NCBI GenBank assembly: GCA_934098485.1
Contig: CAKOOH010000009.1
Span: 1 to 56,923 of the forward strand
From: an uncultured Bacilli bacterium
GTDB taxonomy: Bacteria; Bacillota_I; Bacilli_A; RF39; UBA660
DNA: 56,923 nucleotides
Reading direction: 5' to 3'
Of this stretch, positions 32,544 through 40,924 are shown one piece after another. Both the position numbers and the translations under genes were made by a program. Under the pieces are notes generated by a model. That model was not told the origin of the DNA. It did no database searches and was given only the letters and a program-made list of their open reading frames with translations. Position 1 is the stretch's first letter; each line of letters begins with the position of its first letter.

Positions 32544-34472
32544 ATGTGGAATGAAGTATTAGATGATTTAATTGTAGTAAAACGTAGTGGTCAAAGAGTG
32601 GAGTTTAATGCATCTAAAATTGCCATCGCAATAAAAAAGGCCTATGAAAGTACCTTTAATGATGTAGATGAAAAAAAGATATATAAAACATTTGAAAAAG
32701 TACTTGCGTTTATAAATAATAATTATAAAGAAAGAAAGACTATATCAGTAGAAGATATTCAAGATGTTATAGAAAATATTTTAAAAGAAGAACATGAAGA
32801 TGACGTGTATAATTCTTTTAAAGAATATAGACAAAGAAGGGCAGCATCAAGAAAAGTATTTACCGAAAAACAGCAACATAAATTTGTTAGAGCAATAGAA
32901 AGAGTTCAAGAACAGAGCAATAGTGATACTAAATTAACGCCATATGAAATGATAAATAAGTTTGGTAAAATTATATCTTCAGAATATTCTAAATCTTATA
33001 TTTTGGATAATAAATATGTTAGAGCATTTGAAGAAGGAAATATATATATTCATAATTTAGATTACTTTTCTTTAGGAATTTTTTCTCATTTTAATTATCG
33101 CTTTAATGATAGGGATTATTTAGATGATTTATTATATGAAATAAAAAATGCGGAATTAGAAATAAATAACATAGTAAGTTTGGGAGTTTTAGATTATAAA
33201 CTTATTCCTTATATAATAAAGAAGTATAAAAGTATTATTAAAAATATGCTAGAAAAATATTTGCATTTAGTAGGTTTTGCCGATTTTATTAATATAAGAA
33301 AATATGATGATTCATTAGAAAAATGTAATACGATTAGTGATATAGATGATGTATTAAATAATTTGTGTATTAATGATAATTTAAAGGTTTTAATTTTAAA
33401 ATTAAAGGAAGATGCTTTTAGTGATTTAAATGAATATATTAAATTAATAATAAATCAGACATTTAAAATTCTTAATTTTGATAGTAAGAAAACAACTAAG
33501 TTTAATATTAGTATAGGATTTAATGAAAATATAATTGGGCAAAAAATTAAAGAAGAAGTTATAAATTTCTTAATGAAAAATCCGTATTTAGAGAAAATTA
33601 ATGTTATTTTTAAAATATCTGATAGAGTAAAAGACGATGACATTAATGATATTATATCGTTAGTAACAAATCAAAAGAACGTAACTTTATTATTTATATC
33701 TAGTGAAGATGTGTACAATTTAGAATACTTTAGTGATGGAGTTAAAGTTTATGAAAGTGCTAGTTTAGATAACAATACTTCAATTGGCAAACTGATAGTT
33801 AGTTCTACTAGCATTAATTTAGCTAGATTAGGGCTTAAATATAAAGATAAAAAAAGGGAATTATTCTATGAAGAATTAGATGGACTTTTAGATCTTGTTA
33901 AAAATCAAATGTTACTAATTTTTGAAAATATAGGAAATAAATTAAAAAATAATTATCAAATATTATTTAATGGTAATGTTTATGATGATGAAAAACTTGA
34001 TGGTAATCAAAAAATAAGAAAAGTTATTAAAAGCTGTTCTTTAAATATTGGAGTTATAGGTCTTTGGGAATGTGCTAGTTTGTTAGAATCTGATGCTATA
34101 AAAAGAGAAAAATTAATAATGCAGATTTTAAAAGCTATGAATCAAAAATGTAAACTATATACAGAAGAATCAAAAATCAAATTTACATTGTTTGAACCAT
34201 CTACAGTTAGTTCGAGAAAATATTTAATGGGAATTGATAAGTCAATTTATGGTGTTTGTAAAAATATTACAGATAAAAAATATTATGACAGGTTAGATGA
34301 TCATATTAAAGATATTACTAAATTTAAAGATTATACAAAGTTATTTAATGGAGGAATTCTTTATAATGTGGCACTTCCTAGTAATATTTCTAATAAGAAA
34401 TTAATGGAGTTAATTAAAGAGATGCAAAAGGAAAAAGTGGGGTTAGTTAAATTAAGGGTTGGTAAATCATGA
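32544..34472 (+). CDS. ATP-cone protein, NrdD paralogue lacking the glycyl-radical domain
   Basis: A 642-aa protein. Residues 8-105 are an ATP cone (VVKRSGQRVEFNASKIAIAIKKAY ... ISVEDIQDVIE ... YRQRRAASRKVF). The rest follows the NrdD fold only loosely: KSYILDNKYVRAFEEGNIYIHNLDYFSLG corresponds to the NrdD segment with IHIHDL. The active-site Cys segments of NrdD (such as the LCNQM region), the zinc-binding CPxC pair and the RITGYYRPV glycyl-radical loop are absent; it ends at LRVGKS. Its 3' end overlaps nrdG by 4 bp, in the same operon as the complete nrdD. It may be a regulatory subunit sensing ATP/dATP, or a degenerate duplicate. Long and without internal stops, so probably maintained. Confidence 0.7.
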   Translation: MWNEVLDDLIVVKRSGQRVEFNASKIAIAIKKAYESTFNDVDEKKIYKTFEKVLAFINNNYKERKTISVEDIQDVIENILKEEHEDDVYNSFKEYRQRRAASRKVFTEKQQHKFVRAIERVQEQSNSDTKLTPYEMINKFGKIISSEYSKSYILDNKYVRAFEEGNIYIHNLDYFSLGIFSHFNYRFNDRDYLDDLLYEIKNAELEINNIVSLGVLDYKLIPYIIKKYKSIIKNMLEKYLHLVGFADFINIRKYDDSLEKCNTISDIDDVLNNLCINDNLKVLILKLKEDAFSDLNEYIKLIINQTFKILNFDSKKTTKFNISIGFNENIIGQKIKEEVINFLMKNPYLEKINVIFKISDRVKDDDINDIISLVTNQKNVTLLFISSEDVYNLEYFSDGVKVYESASLDNNTSIGKLIVSSTSINLARLGLKYKDKKRELFYEELDGLLDLVKNQMLLIFENIGNKLKNNYQILFNGNVYDDEKLDGNQKIRKVIKSCSLNIGVIGLWECASLLESDAIKREKLIMQILKAMNQKCKLYTEESKIKFTLFEPSTVSSRKYLMGIDKSIYGVCKNITDKKYYDRLDDHIKDITKFKDYTKLFNGGILYNVALPSNISNKKLMELIKEMQKEKVGLVKLRVGKS

Positions 34473-35158
34473 ATATAAGTGGTTTTGAAAAGTTAACACT
34501 TTTAGATTATCCAGGAGGAAAGGTAGCTGCTATAGTTTTTACACAGGGTTGTAATTTTAAATGTAGTTATTGCCAGAATTCAGGCTTACTAAAGTTTAAT
34601 AATGATAATTTAATTAGTGAAGATGAAGTTTTATCATATTTGCAAAAACGTAAAAATATGCTTGATGGAATTGTTATTAGTGGCGGAGAGCCAACTTTAC
34701 AAAAAGGACTAACTGCTTTTATTAAAAAAGTTAAGAGTTTAGGATTATTAGTTAAATTAGATACTAATGGAAGTAATCCGGATATTTTAAAATATTTATT
34801 GGATAATAAGCTTATTGATTATGTAGCAATGGATATTAAAGATGATTTTACTAAATATGAAAATATAACAATGTGTAAAGTAAATTATGATAATATCAAA
34901 AGAAGTATTAGCTTGCTTTTAAATAGTCATATTGAATATGAATTTAGAACAACAATTATGAAAAATATTCATAGTATTGATGATATTAGACATATTGCTG
35001 GTTTGATTGGTCTTAAACCAAAGTATTATTTACAGAATTTTAGGGATAGTGAAGGAGTTTTAGATAAATCTCTTAGATCTTTTTCTAAAGAGGAACTTAA
35101 AAACTGGCAAAGAATATTAGATACAGAATTTCCTAATCTGATGATTAGAGGATTATAA
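34469..35158 (+). CDS. nrdG: Anaerobic RNR-activating protein (radical SAM)
   Basis: A 229-aa activase that installs the glycyl radical on NrdD using SAM. The cluster motif is CNFKCSYC (Cys28, 32, 35). ISGGEPTLQ and KLDTNGSNP follow as SAM-binding motifs. This longer NrdG type (over 200 aa) is common in Clostridia. It overlaps the upstream paralogue gene by 4 bp, and nrdD starts 27 bp downstream. Confidence 0.92.
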   Translation: MNISGFEKLTLLDYPGGKVAAIVFTQGCNFKCSYCQNSGLLKFNNDNLISEDEVLSYLQKRKNMLDGIVISGGEPTLQKGLTAFIKKVKSLGLLVKLDTNGSNPDILKYLLDNKLIDYVAMDIKDDFTKYENITMCKVNYDNIKRSISLLLNSHIEYEFRTTIMKNIHSIDDIRHIAGLIGLKPKYYLQNFRDSEGVLDKSLRSFSKEELKNWQRILDTEFPNLMIRGL

Positions 35159-35185
35159 ATTTATACAAGAAAGTGGGAGGAAAAT

Positions 35186-37558
35186 ATGTATAAAGTAAGA
35201 AAAAGGGATGGTAAGGTTGTTGCATTTGATTTAAATAAGATTGGAGATGCAATCAAAAAAGCATTCGAAGCTGAAAAAACACCAATTGATGATAGTGTTA
35301 TTGATTTTTTAACATTAAAAGTTACAGCTGATTTTGCGGCCAATGTTAAAAATAATATAATTGGAGTAGAAGATATTCAAGATAGTGTAGAAAGAGTTTT
35401 AATTAAGGCTGATTATACTGATGTTGCAAAAGCGTATATTTTATATCGTAAGTTACATGAAAAACAAAGAGCAATGTCTTCTACATTATTAGATTATAAA
35501 AACGTTGTTAATAGTTATATAAATGTTACGGATTGGAGAGTAAAGGAAAATTCAACAGTTACTTATTCAGTTGGAGGACTTATTTTAAGTAATTCTGGCG
35601 CTATTACAGCAAATTACTGGCTTTCTGAAGTTTATGATGAAGAAATTAGTAAGGCACATAAAAATTGTGATATTCATATTCATGATTTATCTATGTTAAC
35701 AGGGTATTGTGCAGGTTGGAGTTTAAAACAATTAATTAAGGAAGGTTTAGGCGGTGTTCCTGGTAAAATAACTAGTAGTCCAGCTAAACATTTATCTACA
35801 CTTTGCAATCAAATGGTTAACTTTTTAGGTATTATGCAAAATGAATGGGCAGGAGCACAAGCGTTTTCTTCTTTTGATACATATTTAGCGCCTTTTGTAA
35901 AAAAAGATAATTTAACTTTTAAAGAAGTTAAACAATGTATTCAATCATTTGTATATGGAGTTAACACACCATCTAGATGGGGAACACAAGCACCATTTAC
36001 TAACATTACACTTGATTGGGTAGTACCAAATGATTTAGCAGAACTTAATGCTTTAATTGGTGGGGAAGAACAAGATTTCAAGTACAAAGATTGTCAAAAA
36101 GAAATGGATATGGTAAATAAAGCATTTATTGAGATTATGATTGAGGGCGATGCGAATGGTAGAGGATTCCAATATCCAATTCCTACATATTCAATTACGA
36201 AAAATTTTGACTGGTCAGAGACAGAGAATAATAAATTATTATTTGAAATGACAGCTAAATATGGAACTCCTTACTTTTCAAATTATATTAATAGTGATAT
36301 GGAACCTTCTGATGTAAGAAGTATGTGCTGCCGTTTAAGACTTGATTTAAGAGAATTAAGAAAGAAATCTGGTGGATATTTTGGTTCAGGAGAATCAACA
36401 GGATCAGTTGGGGTAGTAACTATTAATATGCCGAGAATTGCTTATTTATCAGCAAATGAAAAAGAGTTCTATGAAAGATTAGAAAAACTAATGAATATTT
36501 CAGCTAGAAGTTTAAAAGTAAAAAGAAATGTTATTACTAAATTATTAGAAGAAGGATTATATCCATATACAAAAAGATATCTAGGCTCATTTAATAATCA
36601 CTTTAGTACGATCGGTTTAGTTGGTATGAATGAAGCATGTTTAAATGCTAAATGGTTAAAAGAAGATTTAACTCATGAAAAAGCACAAAAATTTACTAAA
36701 GATGTTTTAAATTTTATGAGAGAAAAATTATCTGATTATCAAGAAGAATATGGTGATTTATATAATTTAGAAGCAACTCCAGCAGAAAGCACTTCATATC
36801 GTTTGGCTAAGAAAGATAAAGAATTATATCCAGATATAATTACAGCATCTGATGATGAAACACCATATTATACTAATAGTTCTCATTTACCAGTTGGTTA
36901 TACGGCTGATATATTTGAAGCATTGGATATTCAAGATGAACTTCAAACATTATATACATCGGGAACAGTATTTCATGCTTTTCTAGGTGAAAGATTAGAA
37001 GACTGGAAAGCAGCTGCTAATTTAGTAAGAAAGATTGCAGAAAATTATCGTCTTCCATATTATACAATGAGTCCAACATATTCTATTTGTAAGAAACATG
37101 GATATATAAGTGGAGAAGAGTGGAAATGTCCAACTTGCGGAGAAGAAACGGAAGTTTATTCTAGAATTACAGGATATTATAGACCAGTAAAGAACTGGAA
37201 TGATGGTAAAAGTAAAGAATATAAAATGCGTAAAGAATATGATTTAAATGTTTCTGCTAAACATGAATCTCACTGCAAATGTGAAGATGATGTTTGCAAA
37301 TGTGAAAATTTATCTTGCGAACTTAAAGATGGTATTTACTTATTTGGAACTAAAACTTGTCCAAACTGCTCAATGGCAAAAAAATTATTAGAAAAGAAAA
37401 AAGTAAAATATGAATTTATTGATGCGGAAGAAAATGCCAAACTTACTAAATCTTTAGAAGTTAAACAAGCACCAACTCTAGTAGTTATCAAGGATGGTAA
37501 GGCAGAAACCATTGCCAATCTATCAAATATTAAGAAATACATAGAAGAGTTAAAATAA
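35186..37558 (+). CDS. nrdD: Anaerobic ribonucleoside-triphosphate reductase with C-terminal glutaredoxin-like domain
   Basis: Class III ribonucleotide reductase, 790 aa. ATP cone at residues 1-95. The catalytic barrel includes HIHDLSMLTGYCAGWSL, STLCNQMVNFLG, TNSSHLPVGYT and TSGTVFHAFLGE. The zinc site is around SICKKHGY and CPTCGEE, and the radical loop is RITGYYRPVKNWNDGK with Gly at about residue 663. After a Cys-rich linker (CKCEDDVCKCENLSC) a further domain of about 78 residues follows: GIYLFGTKTCPNCSMAKKLL ... APTLVVIKDGKA. This is a glutaredoxin/thioredoxin-like fold with CPNC (Cys725, Cys728). Together with trxB 2 bp downstream it suggests a thiol-dependent (NrdD2-like) enzyme rather than a formate-dependent one. 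GGGAGG precedes the ATG. Confidence 0.93.
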   Translation: MYKVRKRDGKVVAFDLNKIGDAIKKAFEAEKTPIDDSVIDFLTLKVTADFAANVKNNIIGVEDIQDSVERVLIKADYTDVAKAYILYRKLHEKQRAMSSTLLDYKNVVNSYINVTDWRVKENSTVTYSVGGLILSNSGAITANYWLSEVYDEEISKAHKNCDIHIHDLSMLTGYCAGWSLKQLIKEGLGGVPGKITSSPAKHLSTLCNQMVNFLGIMQNEWAGAQAFSSFDTYLAPFVKKDNLTFKEVKQCIQSFVYGVNTPSRWGTQAPFTNITLDWVVPNDLAELNALIGGEEQDFKYKDCQKEMDMVNKAFIEIMIEGDANGRGFQYPIPTYSITKNFDWSETENNKLLFEMTAKYGTPYFSNYINSDMEPSDVRSMCCRLRLDLRELRKKSGGYFGSGESTGSVGVVTINMPRIAYLSANEKEFYERLEKLMNISARSLKVKRNVITKLLEEGLYPYTKRYLGSFNNHFSTIGLVGMNEACLNAKWLKEDLTHEKAQKFTKDVLNFMREKLSDYQEEYGDLYNLEATPAESTSYRLAKKDKELYPDIITASDDETPYYTNSSHLPVGYTADIFEALDIQDELQTLYTSGTVFHAFLGERLEDWKAAANLVRKIAENYRLPYYTMSPTYSICKKHGYISGEEWKCPTCGEETEVYSRITGYYRPVKNWNDGKSKEYKMRKEYDLNVSAKHESHCKCEDDVCKCENLSCELKDGIYLFGTKTCPNCSMAKKLLEKKKVKYEFIDAEENAKLTKSLEVKQAPTLVVIKDGKAETIANLSNIKKYIEELK

Positions 37559-37560
37559 AA

Positions 37561-38469
37561 ATGTATGACTGTATAATAATAGGTGGAGGGCCTGCAGGAC
37601 TTACTGCAGGCATTTACCTTGCTAGAGCAAATAAAAAAATTCTTATTTTAGAAAAAGAGAGTATTGGAGGACAAATTGCATCAAGTCCTTTGGTACAAAA
37701 TTATCCAGGATTTGTTTCAATTACAGGAGCAGAACTGGCTAATAATTTATATGAGCAAATTGAAAAACTTAATGTTCCATTAGAACTTGAAGAAGTTTTG
37801 AAAATAGAAGATGGTAAGGAAATAAAAAAAATAATAACTGATTATAATACTTATGAATGTAAATCAGTTATTATTGCGACAGGGGCTAAGTATAAATTAT
37901 TAGGCCTAGAAAATGAAATTGATTTAATTGGTAAAGGAATTCATTTTTGCGTAAGTTGTGATGGAGCTTTTTATAAAAATAAAGATGTTGCCGTAATTGG
38001 TGGAGGAAATACAGCAGTTACAAACGCAATATATTTAGCGAATATCTGTCATAAAGTTTATTTGGTATGCCGAAAAGATACATTTAAATGCGAAGATGAA
38101 CTTATTAGGGAAGCAAGTAGTTTAGAAAATATTGAAATTATTTATAAGTCAAATGTTAAAAGAATTAATGGTAAAGATGAACTGGAAAGTATTGATTTAA
38201 TAAATGAAAAGAATGAAGAACGAAACCTTGTAGTTTCAGCAATGTTTGTATCAATTGGATTAAATGCTCAAAGTGAACTTGCTAATAATTTACTTACTTT
38301 AAATGAAAATAAATATATTATTACGAATGAATGTAACACTAATGTGCCAGGTATATTTGTGGCTGGTGATGTTAGAGAAAAAACAGTAAGACAACTAGCG
38401 ACAGCAGTAAATGATGGAGCAATCGCGGCTACCTGTGCAATTAACTATTTAAAAAATGTAAATAAGTAA
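37561..38469 (+). CDS. trxB: Thioredoxin reductase-like flavoprotein
   Basis: A 302-aa FAD/NAD(P)H oxidoreductase. FAD-binding GGGPAGLTAGIYLARA at residues 7-22. The redox pair is CVSCDG (about residues 137-142) and the second dinucleotide site is IGGGNTAV. VAGDVREKTVRQLATAVNDGA is at the C-terminus. It starts 2 bp after nrdD, so it probably reduces the glutaredoxin-like tail of NrdD directly. The first Cys pair residue context (FCVSCDGAF) matches active TrxB. A terminator follows. Confidence 0.93.
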   Translation: MYDCIIIGGGPAGLTAGIYLARANKKILILEKESIGGQIASSPLVQNYPGFVSITGAELANNLYEQIEKLNVPLELEEVLKIEDGKEIKKIITDYNTYECKSVIIATGAKYKLLGLENEIDLIGKGIHFCVSCDGAFYKNKDVAVIGGGNTAVTNAIYLANICHKVYLVCRKDTFKCEDELIREASSLENIEIIYKSNVKRINGKDELESIDLINEKNEERNLVVSAMFVSIGLNAQSELANNLLTLNENKYIITNECNTNVPGIFVAGDVREKTVRQLATAVNDGAIAATCAINYLKNVNK

Positions 38470-38478
38470 AATAAAAAG

Positions 38479-38509
38479 CAGCAGATTATGAGAAGTTCTG
38501 CTGTTTTTT
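38479..38509 (+). terminator. Terminator of the nrd-trxB operon
   Basis: CAGCAGA and TCTGCTG, an 11-nt loop and six T. The stop codon of the convergent minus-strand gene lies in the loop. Confidence 0.8.
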
Positions 38510-39541
38510 GGGTTTTATTTCGTCAATAAAATCTTTCGTTTCCTTTTTCTTTTTAAAATTAATATAGCCTGTTTTTAAATTAAATATATCTTTTCCGTAA
38601 GCAAAGCCAATACCTCTTCTATAAGTTTTAGATGTCGCTCCATAATATAGGTAATATTTGCCATCTTCATAAATAAAGGAACTACGGTATATACCTTTAT
38701 TATCCCAGTTTCTAGTTTTAGTTTCTGGTTTTAGTACAACTTTAACTTTATCCCAAACAATGCCATCATTAGATTTAGTATAATATAAATTCATATCATT
38801 ATAGTTTTTCCATTTATCATAAGCAACGACAAGCATTTCATATCCTTTTTCGGTTTTTATAACATCTAAGTGCCAAGTTTTTAAACTGGTTGGGTACTCT
38901 AAAAAGATTCTTTCGGAGTCTATCCAATTATCACCGTCAGCTGATGAAGCATAAGTTAATCTATTTTTTACATCAACATACCACATTTTATACATGTGAT
39001 CTTCATAGATGATGGCAGGACTAATATAATCTTTTTGATGTCTATTTTCAATTACAATAACTTCTTTTTTAGGAGTCCAGTTAATTCCATCAGTAGTATC
39101 ACGGCGATAAATAATTACTTTATCAAAATCAACTAAGCGCCAGTAAATAGATAGGGTATTAGTATCATCATTATAAACAATGTGCGCATCAGAATTGTAT
39201 CTTTTTCTAGGAATTCCATCGGTTTCGTCTAGAGGATTAATAAGTCCTTTAGGCGTTTTCCAATTTATTAAATCATTACTAACAGCAATATGGGGATTTT
39301 CTTTTCGGGAATTTCCTTTAGGGTAGGGAGTGTAACTCATCCAATATTTATAACCATTCCATTTTTCTTTAAAAGCAATTACTTTAGGATGAAAAGCTTC
39401 ATTATCTCCGTAAGCACTAATTATTTCTAATTTATAATTATTTTGTTCTTTTGATAAATAAACTAATAAAATGGAAACAATTATTATTCCTAAAATAGTT
39501 AATAAATCACTTTTCTTTAAATTTCTGCGTTTTTTTCCCAT
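38486..39541 (-). CDS. Membrane-anchored beta-propeller protein, glycoside-hydrolase-like
   Basis: A 351-aa protein with a basic N-terminus, one helix (about residues 12-28, LLTILGIIIVSILLVYL), and an extracellular domain. The domain repeats Trp/Tyr-rich blades: HPKVIAFKEKWNGYKYWMSYTP, NPHIAVSNDLINWKTP, YNSDAHIVYNDD, YISPAIIYEDHMYKMWYV, IYRSSFIYEDGKYYLYYG. This pattern fits five-bladed propellers of the GH43/GH32 superfamily. Clear catalytic acids cannot be assigned by eye, so it may be a glycan-binding or polysaccharide-modifying protein. It is monocistronic, between trxB and tRNA-Arg, in opposite orientation to both neighbouring operons. Confidence 0.7.
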   Translation of the reverse strand: MGKKRRNLKKSDLLTILGIIIVSILLVYLSKEQNNYKLEIISAYGDNEAFHPKVIAFKEKWNGYKYWMSYTPYPKGNSRKENPHIAVSNDLINWKTPKGLINPLDETDGIPRKRYNSDAHIVYNDDTNTLSIYWRLVDFDKVIIYRRDTTDGINWTPKKEVIVIENRHQKDYISPAIIYEDHMYKMWYVDVKNRLTYASSADGDNWIDSERIFLEYPTSLKTWHLDVIKTEKGYEMLVVAYDKWKNYNDMNLYYTKSNDGIVWDKVKVVLKPETKTRNWDNKGIYRSSFIYEDGKYYLYYGATSKTYRRGIGFAYGKDIFNLKTGYINFKKKKETKDFIDEIKPKKQQNFS

Positions 39542-39659
39542 AATAACACCCTTAATCAGTAAAGTATTATATCATATTTAATTAAATAGTAAAGATGCTT
39601 GCAGGTGTTTTGTAGTATTTAAAAACTCAAACAATAAAAGTCTGAGTCTGATATCAATA

Positions 39660-39736
39660 TGGTGTCTCTAGGCGGATTCGAACTGCCGGCCTACCCCTTA
39701 GGAGGGGGTCGCTCTATCCAGCTGAGCTATAGAGAC
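39660..39736 (-). tRNA. tRNA-Arg (anticodon CCT)
   Basis: On the minus strand the acceptor GTCTCTA pairs with TAGAGAC. The anticodon arm ACCCC-CTCCTAA-GGGGT gives CCT, reading AGG. The T arm contains GGTTCGAATCC-type sequence, and CCA is encoded at 39660-39662. Confidence 0.95.
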
Positions 39737-39820
39737 ATGTACTTATTAAGTATAACATATTTTTGCTATTTTTTTCAGACTTTTGTTGTGATATAATTCT
39801 TTTTGAAAGAGGAAGTATAA

Positions 39821-40288
39821 ATGAAAAAAGAAAATAGTAAAGAAATTGGTAAAAATATAAATAAAGAAGTTATAAAAGATAAAGAGAAAATTAAAAATTT
39901 TGCGATGGAATTTAAAACATTTATTTCCAAAGGTAATGTTGTTGATATGGCAGTAGGTGTTATTATCGGTAGTGCTTTTGGAAAGATTGTAACAAGTTTA
40001 GTAAATGATATATTTATGCCTTTAATTGGAATTATTATTGGTGGAGTAGATTTTACGAACTTAACATTAAAAGTAAAAGATGCTAGTATAAACTATGGAA
40101 TGTTTATTCAAAATATCATTGATTTTTTAATAGTGGCTTTTTGCATTTTTGTATTTGTTAAAATTTTAAATAAATTAAGTTTTAAGAAAAAAGAAGCTCC
40201 ATGTGAAAAAGAAGCGCCTAAAAAGGATGAAAATACATTATTATTAGAAGAAATAAGAGATATTTTAAAAAGTCAAAATAAAAGATAG
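39821..40288 (+). CDS. mscL: Large-conductance mechanosensitive channel
   Basis: A 155-aa MscL. The canonical start is inside, at FKTFISKGNVVDMAVGVIIGSAFGKIV, with the second helix NIIDFLIVAFCIFVFVK. Upstream of that core there is a charged extension of about 28 residues (Lys/Glu/Asn-rich). GAGGAAG lies 6-7 nt before ATG 39821 and supports the long form; an internal ATG at the usual start lacks a good ribosome site. The channel protects against hypo-osmotic shock. Monocistronic. Confidence 0.93.
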   Translation: MKKENSKEIGKNINKEVIKDKEKIKNFAMEFKTFISKGNVVDMAVGVIIGSAFGKIVTSLVNDIFMPLIGIIIGGVDFTNLTLKVKDASINYGMFIQNIIDFLIVAFCIFVFVKILNKLSFKKKEAPCEKEAPKKDENTLLLEEIRDILKSQNKR

Positions 40289-40344
40289 TCTCTTTTTTTT
40301 AAACGGGTAATATGTTAAAATAAGATATACTGGAGATGGTAAAA

Positions 40345-40923
40345 ATGAGAGAACCATTATTTTATAAAATTATTAGGCCTCTTTTATATATTTGGTTTAA
40401 ATTAAAAATAAATCCAACAGTTATAGGTAAAGAAAATATTCCAACTAAAGGAAGATGTGTTCTAGCTGGAAATCATACGAATAACTTAGATTGTTTTTCT
40501 TTAGGGTATGGGACAAAGAGATGTGTAAGATTTGTTGCCAAAGATGAACTTGCTAAAGGAGTAAAGGGAATCTTTTTCAAAATGATGGGTATTATTCCTG
40601 TAAACAGAAAAATCCATGATAAAAGTGTAATACCAACTTGTGTTAAATATTTAAATAAAGAAGCAATAATGGGAATCTTTCCGGAAGGAACAATTAATAG
40701 AACTAAAGATATAATTATGCCTTTTAAAAAAGGTGCTGTAGTAATGGCTATAAAGACAAATTCACCTATTGTTCCTTTTGCTATAAATGGGAAGTATAAA
40801 AAGAATGAACTTAAAATAATATTTGGTAAGCCTTATTATCCTAAAACAGAGGATGCGGAAAAGGAAATAGAAATTTTGGAAGATAAAGTTATTGATTTAA
40901 TTAAAAGGTTAGGTGAAAAATAA
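40345..40923 (+). CDS. plsC: 1-acyl-sn-glycerol-3-phosphate acyltransferase family protein
   Basis: A 192-aa PlsC-type acyltransferase. The catalytic HX4D is HTNNLD in GNHTNNLDCFSLG, and the phosphate-binding motif is FPEGTIN, followed by PFKKGAVVMA and PIVPFAI. It would form phosphatidic acid. ATG 40345 is chosen: the in-frame ATG at 40336 falls in the Shine-Dalgarno GGAGATGG. The acyl-CoA synthetase gene starts 1 bp after its stop, and a second PlsC-type gene follows that one, making a lipid cassette. Confidence 0.9.
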   Translation: MREPLFYKIIRPLLYIWFKLKINPTVIGKENIPTKGRCVLAGNHTNNLDCFSLGYGTKRCVRFVAKDELAKGVKGIFFKMMGIIPVNRKIHDKSVIPTCVKYLNKEAIMGIFPEGTINRTKDIIMPFKKGAVVMAIKTNSPIVPFAINGKYKKNELKIIFGKPYYPKTEDAEKEIEILEDKVIDLIKRLGEK

Positions 40924-40924
40924 G

